From contig JAJYNB010000225.1 in assembly GCA_021786555.1 (NCBI GenBank), forward strand, positions 1 to 5,691: 5,691 nucleotides of DNA, in the 5' to 3' direction. Of this stretch, positions 1-3,815 are shown piece by piece (the first letter of the stretch is position 1; every line of letters begins with the position of its first letter). Source of the DNA: Bacillota bacterium. Its GTDB lineage: Bacteria; Bacillota; Desulfitobacteriia; Desulfitobacteriales; JAJXUE01. The notes below the pieces were generated by a model. The model did not search any database, was not told the origin of the DNA, and saw nothing but the letters and a program-made list of their open reading frames with translations. The position numbers and the translations under genes are program-made.

Positions 1-40
1 GGGAACATTATCTCTAACAAACAGCAGGGGTGGAACCTAT

Positions 41-211
41 ATGCTCAATAGAAGGAGTTACCGCAATACTCGGAAATTTACCTTAAAATTTGGCTTTGAC
101 CCACATCTTTACGCTGATCTCTGGGCGTTAGGTATGAATTCAGATGAAATGGCCCAACTGCTTCATGTTGATCTTTCAATCTTGAAAATTTTTTTGCTAA
201 AGTCCAATTAG
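41..211 (+). CDS. small hypothetical protein with HTH-like segment, possibly the 5' part of a broken gene
   Basis: A 56-codon ORF that I do not recognise. It begins with ATG preceded by GGGGTGG at a 7-nt spacing, a good ribosome binding site, and ends with TAG. The N-terminus is basic (MLNRRSYRNTRKFTLKFGF). Residues 30-52 (LGMNSDEMAQLLHVDLSILK and onward) have the spacing of a helix-turn-helix: a glycine, then an E-x-A-x-x-L-x-V-D-type first helix and turn, then a second helix. That points to DNA binding, but only by pattern. The frame is also open upstream to the window edge, with no start codon there. The same frame stays protein-like past the stop codon (see next entry), so this may be the surviving front of a decayed longer gene. 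It is the only plausible plus-strand gene in the window. Confidence 0.4.
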   Translation: MLNRRSYRNTRKFTLKFGFDPHLYADLWALGMNSDEMAQLLHVDLSILKIFLLKSN

Positions 212-544
212 GCATTACCGCTTGTCCACTGCCGGGGTCAATATCTTTGCGAGACCTTTATGTCTTTCGCCTTGGCTCAAATATACCGCACATAATTCGA
301 GGCCGAAACTTACTTCGGATTCCCACAACAGCGTTGTGAAGGTCTTCTAAACTATGATGCTGATCCCAACTTTCGGTCTCCGGTGACATGTTAATTTTTT
401 TGGTATACCGTATCCCGTATGTATGTAATATTCTCTGGCTTGCAGCAAAATCCTCTTACTCTTGTCGAAAAAGTTATCGACAAAATGCGACTTTTGATCC
501 AGCAAGTACCAGACTTCGGCGCGGCTCAAACTTCTGGCCCGCAG
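212..544 (+). pseudogene. possible decayed coding region, no intact gene
   Basis: This stretch between the small ORF and the HPP gene has no intact gene. The plus-strand frame of the preceding ORF (codons starting at 41, 44 and so on) remains protein-like. It reads ALPLVHCRGQYLCETF after TAG at 209-211, FEAETYFGFPQQRCEGLLNY after TAA at 293-295, and MYVIFSGLQQNPLTLVEKVI after TAA at 392-394. It then runs into sequence antisense to the HPP gene and stops at TAA 641-643. This is consistent with a gene inactivated by three nonsense codons, but no family is recognised. Stops are only somewhat rarer than chance would give, so it may be non-coding. Two small hairpins, CCGAA/TTCGG (303-318) and CACAAC/GTTGTG (324-338), also lie here, as does operator-like site A. 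Confidence 0.25.
401..417. promoter_or_regulatory. operator-like site A, TGGTATAC half-site plus degenerate half
   Basis: TGGTATAC, then C, then GTATCCCG. The left half is identical to the other sites and the right half keeps GTAT-CC of the expected GTATACCA. It lies about 130 bp beyond the 3' end of the HPP gene, with no recognisable gene start next to it, so the target is unclear. Confidence 0.4.
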
Positions 545-1105
545 TTAAAACCAATATTTTGGGTAACTTCTATTGGGAGACAGATTATTGGTCAACAGAC
601 CCACCAGCACCAGGATTGCAGCCCCTGCCCCTACCGGGGTTAAGATATAGATTGGAGAAGCTTTTGTCAACACAGCAATCAGTGCTGTAGCCCCCGCCGG
701 GGGGTGAGTTGTTTTTGTTACCAGCATTGCCCCAATTGCCATGGCCGTCGCTAGTGCCGCGGACCACCAGACAAGCCCGAAAAATGTGTAACAGATTACG
801 CCGATGGAAGCTGAAATCGTGTGCCCTAAAATGACATTGCGCGGTTGGGCCAAAGGCGCATCGGGAATTCCATAAACCAGTACAGCAGATGCCCCTAAGG
901 AGGGTACAATGAGCGGCATTTTGTATACCAGGGAAAGGACAGCCACAGTGCCGATACCCAAGAAAGCTCCAAGCCAAGAGAGAAGAATATCAAGCCCTGG
1001 TGGAGCATACAATGGTGCTGTCCGTTTGCTTCCTTTCATCTTCCTAAAATATTTGCTTACAATTTCCAGTTTCCCTTTTGCCAATACCGGCGTCTCGGTC
1101 CCCAT
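545..1105 (-). CDS. HPP family integral membrane protein
   Basis: A 186-residue membrane protein of the HPP family. The family motif is visible as THPPAGAT at residues 133-140 (H134, P135, P136). The conserved stretches PLIVPSLGASAVL (64-76) and PLAQPRNVILGH (84-95) are also present. Hydrophobic segments at about 38-61, 64-79, 92-111, 113-130 and 155-172 suggest four to five membrane passes after a basic cytosolic N-terminus. HPP proteins are presumed transporters, and some cyanobacterial and chloroplast members have been linked to nitrite transport. The substrate here cannot be read from the sequence. The start at 1105 is chosen because GGGAGGGG lies 6 nt upstream. A longer in-frame GTG at 1228 would add 41 polar residues with no good ribosome binding site. 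The gene follows gntR on the same strand, 242 bp after the gntR stop, and has its own candidate promoter and operator, so the regulator probably controls it. Confidence 0.9.
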   Translation of the reverse strand: MGTETPVLAKGKLEIVSKYFRKMKGSKRTAPLYAPPGLDILLSWLGAFLGIGTVAVLSLVYKMPLIVPSLGASAVLVYGIPDAPLAQPRNVILGHTISASIGVICYTFFGLVWWSAALATAMAIGAMLVTKTTHPPAGATALIAVLTKASPIYILTPVGAGAAILVLVGLLTNNLSPNRSYPKYWF

Positions 1106-1230
1106 CAAATTCCCCTCCCGAGGCTTTCCAAAAGACCTATCCTGCCAGCCGGGAAGCAAACACCTTGGCGCCCGTTGCTGCGGTCTCTTTGATTCTGCCC
1201 GTCCGTCTAGCTTCTGTACGATAGCCACCT
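1106..1230 (-). other. GC-rich 5' leader of the HPP gene, candidate structured RNA
   Basis: If transcription starts near 1230, the HPP mRNA has a leader of about 125 nt. An 8-bp stem can form between AAGAGACC (minus strand, 1182-1189) and GGTCTTTT (1130-1137), with one G-U pair, closing a 44-nt GC-rich loop. Alternatively CTTCCCG (1150-1156), inside that loop, can pair with CGGGAGG (1114-1120), which is the ribosome binding site itself. The two pairings conflict unless they form a pseudoknot, so translation could be switched. I do not recognise a known riboswitch class. The stretch also has a start-less open frame (1137-1253), so a decayed coding fragment is an alternative. Confidence 0.3.
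1112..1119 (-). promoter_or_regulatory. ribosome binding site of the HPP gene (decides the start)
   Basis: GGGAGGGG on the minus strand, 6 nt before the ATG at 1103-1105. It is much stronger than anything before the GTG at 1228 and fixes the 186-residue product. Confidence 0.75.
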
Positions 1231-1236
1231 AACGGT

Positions 1237-1266
1237 TTTATACTTTTGTCTAATTAACACTTGCAA
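1237..1266 (-). promoter_or_regulatory. candidate sigma-A promoter of the HPP gene
   Basis: On the minus strand, -35 TTGCAA (1261-1266) and -10 TATAAA (1237-1242) are separated by 18 bp. This predicts a start near 1230. The -35 matches TTGACA at four of six positions and the -10 matches TATAAT at five of six. Confidence 0.5.
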
Positions 1267-1280
1267 AACAAACTATATTT

Positions 1281-1297
1281 AGGTATACGGTATACCA
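1281..1297. promoter_or_regulatory. operator site B, near-perfect 17-bp inverted repeat upstream of the HPP promoter
   Basis: AGGTATAC, then G, then GTATACCA: the arms are mirror images except for the outermost base. It lies 14 bp upstream of the predicted -35 box of the HPP gene and is centred about 59 bp before the predicted transcription start. Inverted GT/AC-containing palindromes are typical of FadR-type GntR operators, and the GntR gene is adjacent. Assignment to that regulator is an inference. Confidence 0.6.
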
Positions 1298-1307
1298 CAC
1301 TAGTGTG
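1296..1307. repeat. 12-bp perfect palindrome abutting operator B
   Basis: CACACTAGTGTG is fully self-complementary and shares its first two bases with the right end of operator B. It could be a second protein-binding site. With so short a perfect palindrome, chance is also possible. Confidence 0.35.
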
Positions 1308-1347
1308 CAGGGCACCCTTTTTCTATATCTTTGGGCTCCCGCTGGTT

Positions 1348-2022
1348 TCACACTGACGTTATGTCCATATATGCCTTACTGGAATTTTCCACGTGCTGTT
1401 TAGCGATTTTCTCTGCTTCCGCGCTGTCATGCCGGCGCAATGCATCCATAATCACGCTGTGCTCCGCCAAAGCCTCTTCCGTACGGCCGGGCTTGGTATA
1501 CGCCACCTGGGCAAATTTGTTAATGTACTCCCGCAGTGTATTTAACAATTCATACAGCCGGGGGCTTTCTGCCGCCCTGTAAATGATTTCGTGGAAGCGG
1601 TCGTGCAGTTGGTTGACCTTCTTACTATTACCTTTACGGTGTTCTTCCGCAAACTGTTTCAGGGTAAATTCCATTCGATCCAAGTCCCGGGCTTTGATCT
1701 TTACGGCAGCGATACTGCAAATCAAGCCTTCCAAAACCGTCCGGATCATCAATATCTCAACCACATCCGCTTTGGAAAAACCAGCCACCACCACACCCTT
1801 GCGGGGAATGTGGGTAACCAGCCGTTCAAGCTCCAGCTTTCGGATAGCTTCCCGTACCGGCGTGCGGCTTATCCCCAGTTGCTCCGCGATATCACGCTCC
1901 ACCAGCCGTTCTCCTGGTTTTAGTTTGCTATCCAGAATGGCGTTGCGCAGAGTCGAGAACACAGAATCCCGGATGTGACCCATGTCATCAAATTTAATAG
2001 GCGTCAATTGAGTCGTTGCCAT
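1348..2022 (-). CDS. GntR family transcriptional regulator, FadR/FCD subfamily
   Basis: A 224-residue DNA-binding regulator. The winged helix-turn-helix spans about residues 17-80. It contains the GntR signature LKPGERLVERDIAEQLGISR (34-53), then TPVREAIRKLELERLV (54-69), with a wing RKGVVVAGF at 74-82. The all-helical FCD effector domain spans about 90-215, with likely metal/ligand-binding histidines H144 (in HDRFH), H188 (AEHSV) and H210 (KQHVEN). H140 takes the position often held by Asp or Asn. FCD regulators usually sense small carboxylates or related metabolites and bind as dimers to palindromes. The ligand here is unknown. The start is supported by AAGGAG 6 nt upstream of ATG. TGGTATAC palindromes lie upstream of its own promoter and of the downstream HPP gene, suggesting autoregulation and control of HPP. 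No terminator separates gntR from the HPP gene, so readthrough is possible. Confidence 0.95.
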   Translation of the reverse strand: MATTQLTPIKFDDMGHIRDSVFSTLRNAILDSKLKPGERLVERDIAEQLGISRTPVREAIRKLELERLVTHIPRKGVVVAGFSKADVVEILMIRTVLEGLICSIAAVKIKARDLDRMEFTLKQFAEEHRKGNSKKVNQLHDRFHEIIYRAAESPRLYELLNTLREYINKFAQVAYTKPGRTEEALAEHSVIMDALRRHDSAEAEKIAKQHVENSSKAYMDITSV

Positions 2023-2063
2023 AAATATCTCCTTTATCCCATGGTTGCGTTTTGGTTACCCCA

Positions 2064-2092
2064 AGTATACAACTACCAACACAAATAGGCAA
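2064..2092 (-). promoter_or_regulatory. candidate sigma-A promoter of the gntR gene
   Basis: On the minus strand, -35 TTGCCT (2087-2092) and -10 TATACT (2064-2069) have an ideal 17-bp spacer, giving a start near 2057 and a leader of about 35 nt. The -10 overlaps GTATAC, which resembles the operator core, so the regulator might also touch the -10 region. Confidence 0.55.
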
Positions 2093-2100
2093 TATTTAAA

Positions 2101-2117
2101 TGGTATACTGTATTCCA
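2101..2117. promoter_or_regulatory. operator site C, 17-bp inverted repeat upstream of the gntR promoter
   Basis: TGGTATAC, then T, then GTATTCCA: an inverted repeat with one mismatch, with the same arm and spacer lengths as site B. It ends 8 bp upstream of the predicted -35 box of gntR, centred about 52 bp before the predicted start. Autoregulation is the simplest reading. Confidence 0.6.
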
Positions 2118-2125
2118 AAAGTCTT

Positions 2126-2133
2126 GTATACCA
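2126..2133. promoter_or_regulatory. operator half-site D
   Basis: A perfect GTATACCA half-site 8 bp beyond site C. A weaker copy, CAATACCA, lies at 2140-2147, 14 bp further on in the same orientation. These may be auxiliary contacts for the same regulator. Confidence 0.35.
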
Positions 2134-2310
2134 GATCTTCAATACCATTATTCTACACCCACAGCAATTTTTCCTTCCGGTATGGCCCAGGTTTTGAGTC
2201 TGCCCATTGCGAGCGATATTCGGGAGGTAGGATCAGCACAAAACTTGAAAACAGAGTTTTGCCAAAACTTTACCCCCAAAAAGGGTCCCGCCCAGAAAAC
2301 AAAATCCTCT
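2134..2310. other. intergenic stretch without a recognisable gene
   Basis: This is part of the 429-bp gap between gntR and htrA. I see only weak secondary structure: CAAAACT (2239-2245) against AGTTTTG (2255-2261). The plus-strand frame through it has no ribosome binding site, is low in protein character and overlaps operator C, so I do not call it a gene. Confidence 0.5.
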
Positions 2311-2346
2311 AAGCATGAAGCTCCCGCCTACGGGAGCTTCATGCTT
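2311..2346 (-). terminator. perfect 16-bp hairpin, likely terminator of htrA
   Basis: AAGCATGAAGCTCCCG and its exact complement are separated by a 4-nt loop. On the minus strand the hairpin is followed by AGAGGATTTTGTTTTC, a T-rich tail that starts a few bases late. On the plus strand there is no T-tract. It lies 105 bp past the htrA stop and before the gntR promoter, where a terminator is expected. Confidence 0.6.
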
Positions 2347-2359
2347 ATGAACGTTTAAC

Positions 2360-2470
2360 CTATGCCAACCTTTTGATTACCCTAACCAGCAAGTCCTGCC
2401 GTACCTTATCAGGCAAAGCCCTGTTTAAAACTGTATCTATTGCGTAAAATCTTATTGACCTTGCGGCAGT
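2360..2470 (-). pseudogene. start-less open frame, possible C-terminal gene remnant
   Basis: After the htrA stop codon, another minus-strand frame reads FYAIDTVLNRALPDKVRQDL and then LVRVIKRLA before TAG. The peptide is amphipathic and looks like the helical C-terminus of a bacterial protein. There is no ATG or GTG start, and the frame closes upstream with TGA inside htrA. It could be the tail of a lost gene or chance. No family is recognised. Confidence 0.2.
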
Positions 2471-3627
2471 TCAGCCAGGGTTACCTGCACATTGATTTCT
2501 TTACCATTGCGGTATACGGACATTTTTACACTGTCTCCGGCTTTATATTTAAACAATTCATGAGTTAAGCTATAGTAATCAGATACCGCTTTGCCGTCTA
2601 CCGCAGTTATGATGTCACCAGGTTGGATACCGGCTTTGGCTGCCGGTCCGTTGGCGGAAACGTCACTCACCAGAGCCCCGGCGGCCCACCCCCTTGCCTG
2701 AGCATACTCAGAATTATAGTTTTGGTCTATGCTGACAAACATACCTGCATGACTGGCATGGCCAGTTTGAATGAGTTGGGTGATTACCGGCCAGGCGTCT
2801 GAGATAGGAATGGCAAAACCCATTCCCTCGAAGCCAGGTTCCTGGTTCTTAGCCGAATTAATCCCAATCACCTTGCCCTGCCAATCAACCAAAGCCCCGC
2901 CGCTGTTTCCAGGGTTAATAGCCGCATCGGTCTGGATCAGGTTAAAGCTTGCTTCTCCAGACAGCTGAAGGACTCGATTAAGGGCACTGACTACACCTTC
3001 TGTCACCGAGCGGGCAAACTGCTCTCCTCCGGGGTTGCCGATGGCCACGACAGGTTCGCCTACCTGAAGCGTGTTTGAATCTCCGATGGGCGCAGCCACA
3101 AGCCCTTTCGTATCCGCAACTTGTATTACAGCCAGGTCAGTCCTGGGGTCCGCCCCTACCAGCTTGCCATCCACACTCTTGTTGTTGGCAAGGGTTACCA
3201 CCACTTTAGCTGCTCCAGCCACTACGTGGTTGTTGGTTACGATGTACCCTTTGTTGGCGTCAATCACAATGCCCGAACCGCTTCCCACCTCTTGCAGACC
3301 GCCACCGCTGAAACCATTCCCCGACTGAAAATTGGCAATGCCAACTACTGCAGGGCCAACGGTTTTGGCAATGTTCACCGCCTGAAAGCTGCTGCCAGAT
3401 AGGGGCTCACTGTTCACAACCTGTTGGGGGGAACTGATGGTGATTGCCGCGGGGGCCTTTGACGCAGCGGCGTTTGCCTGGGGTGGGTTAAGATATTTGG
3501 CCGCTACGGTTAAGGATAACAGGCTTCCAAGGATGGCGCTGAGCAACGCAATCATCAGCATCGGAACAAACCTTGGTCTTCTCTGATCAGATTCTTTTCT
3601 TTCATTAGATTCATAGAAATAATCCAT
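2452..3627 (-). CDS. htrA: HtrA/DegP-like membrane-anchored serine protease with one PDZ domain
   Basis: A 391-residue S1C-family protease for extracytoplasmic protein quality control. A charged cytosolic N-terminus (1-19) precedes one transmembrane anchor (about 20-43) and a Pro/Ala/Ser-rich linker to about 82. The trypsin-like domain (about 83-285) has a complete triad: His134 in TNNHVVAGA, Asp164 in RTDLAVI and Ser242 in INPGNSGGAL. IGNPGGEQFARSVTEGVVS and GMGFAIPIS are also typical. A C-terminal PDZ domain (about 295-385) contains PAAKAGIQPGDIITAVDGK. The start at 3627 is chosen because AGAGAGG lies about 7 nt upstream. In-frame ATGs at 3660 and 3681 lack ribosome binding sites and would add up to 18 residues. 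The gene lies 188 bp after cysN on the same strand and has its own candidate promoter, so it need not belong to the sulfate operon. Confidence 0.95.
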   Translation of the reverse strand: MDYFYESNERKESDQRRPRFVPMLMIALLSAILGSLLSLTVAAKYLNPPQANAAASKAPAAITISSPQQVVNSEPLSGSSFQAVNIAKTVGPAVVGIANFQSGNGFSGGGLQEVGSGSGIVIDANKGYIVTNNHVVAGAAKVVVTLANNKSVDGKLVGADPRTDLAVIQVADTKGLVAAPIGDSNTLQVGEPVVAIGNPGGEQFARSVTEGVVSALNRVLQLSGEASFNLIQTDAAINPGNSGGALVDWQGKVIGINSAKNQEPGFEGMGFAIPISDAWPVITQLIQTGHASHAGMFVSIDQNYNSEYAQARGWAAGALVSDVSANGPAAKAGIQPGDIITAVDGKAVSDYYSLTHELFKYKAGDSVKMSVYRNGKEINVQVTLAELPQGQ

Positions 3628-3634
3628 TCGCGTA

Positions 3635-3641
3635 ACCTCTC
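3635..3641 (-). promoter_or_regulatory. ribosome binding site of htrA (decides the start)
   Basis: GAGAGGT on the minus strand, 7 nt before the ATG at 3625-3627. No comparable motif precedes the two upstream in-frame ATGs. Confidence 0.6.
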
Positions 3642-3762
3642 TTTCCAAGAGTTTTTCCATTACAAGTCTGGCAAACACCATGGCCGGGTTTTTGGCACAA
3701 CTTAGCCTACATTAAAAGTTTAAGCCTGAAAATTAATCAATCTGTTGAGAAATTGTGAACTA

Positions 3763-3768
3763 ATTATA
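3763..3768 (-). promoter_or_regulatory. candidate -10 box of an htrA promoter
   Basis: A perfect TATAAT on the minus strand, in the AT-rich gap between cysN and htrA. The hexamer 17 bp upstream (TTAGGT) is a poor -35 match, so an activator or another sigma factor may be involved. The start would be near 3756, leaving a leader of about 130 nt. Confidence 0.35.
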
Positions 3769-3815
3769 AACACTTTGTTTCCAAAACCTAAAATCGGCAC
3801 AAAAAAGGAATTTAT

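Noticed and set aside
462..483. TTGTCGA/TCGACAA inverted repeat as terminator of the HPP gene
   Set aside because: The 7-bp AT-rich stem has an 8-nt loop and is not followed by a T-tract on the minus strand, so it is too weak to call.
347..529. 60-residue minus-strand ORF beyond the HPP gene
   Set aside because: It has no ribosome binding site or recognisable motif, and it overlaps the plus-strand frame that looks more protein-like.
585..977. 130-residue minus-strand ORF inside the HPP gene
   Set aside because: It is a shadow in another frame of the HPP gene, which has clear family motifs.
1106..1228. N-terminal extension of the HPP protein to a GTG at 1228
   Set aside because: The added 41 residues are polar and unlike the family. 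The GTG has no good ribosome binding site, while ATG at 1105 has GGGAGGGG at a 6-nt spacing.
2100..2312. 70-residue plus-strand ORF in the gntR-htrA gap
   Set aside because: It starts inside operator C, has no ribosome binding site, and its composition does not look like a protein.
2511..2517. GGTATAC inside htrA as another operator
   Set aside because: It lacks the leading T and a second arm, is deep in coding sequence, and could be chance.
3628..3681. Longer HtrA starting at 3681 or 3660
   Set aside because: Neither ATG has a ribosome binding site. The ATG at 3627 does, and it gives a normal short cytosolic tail before the anchor.
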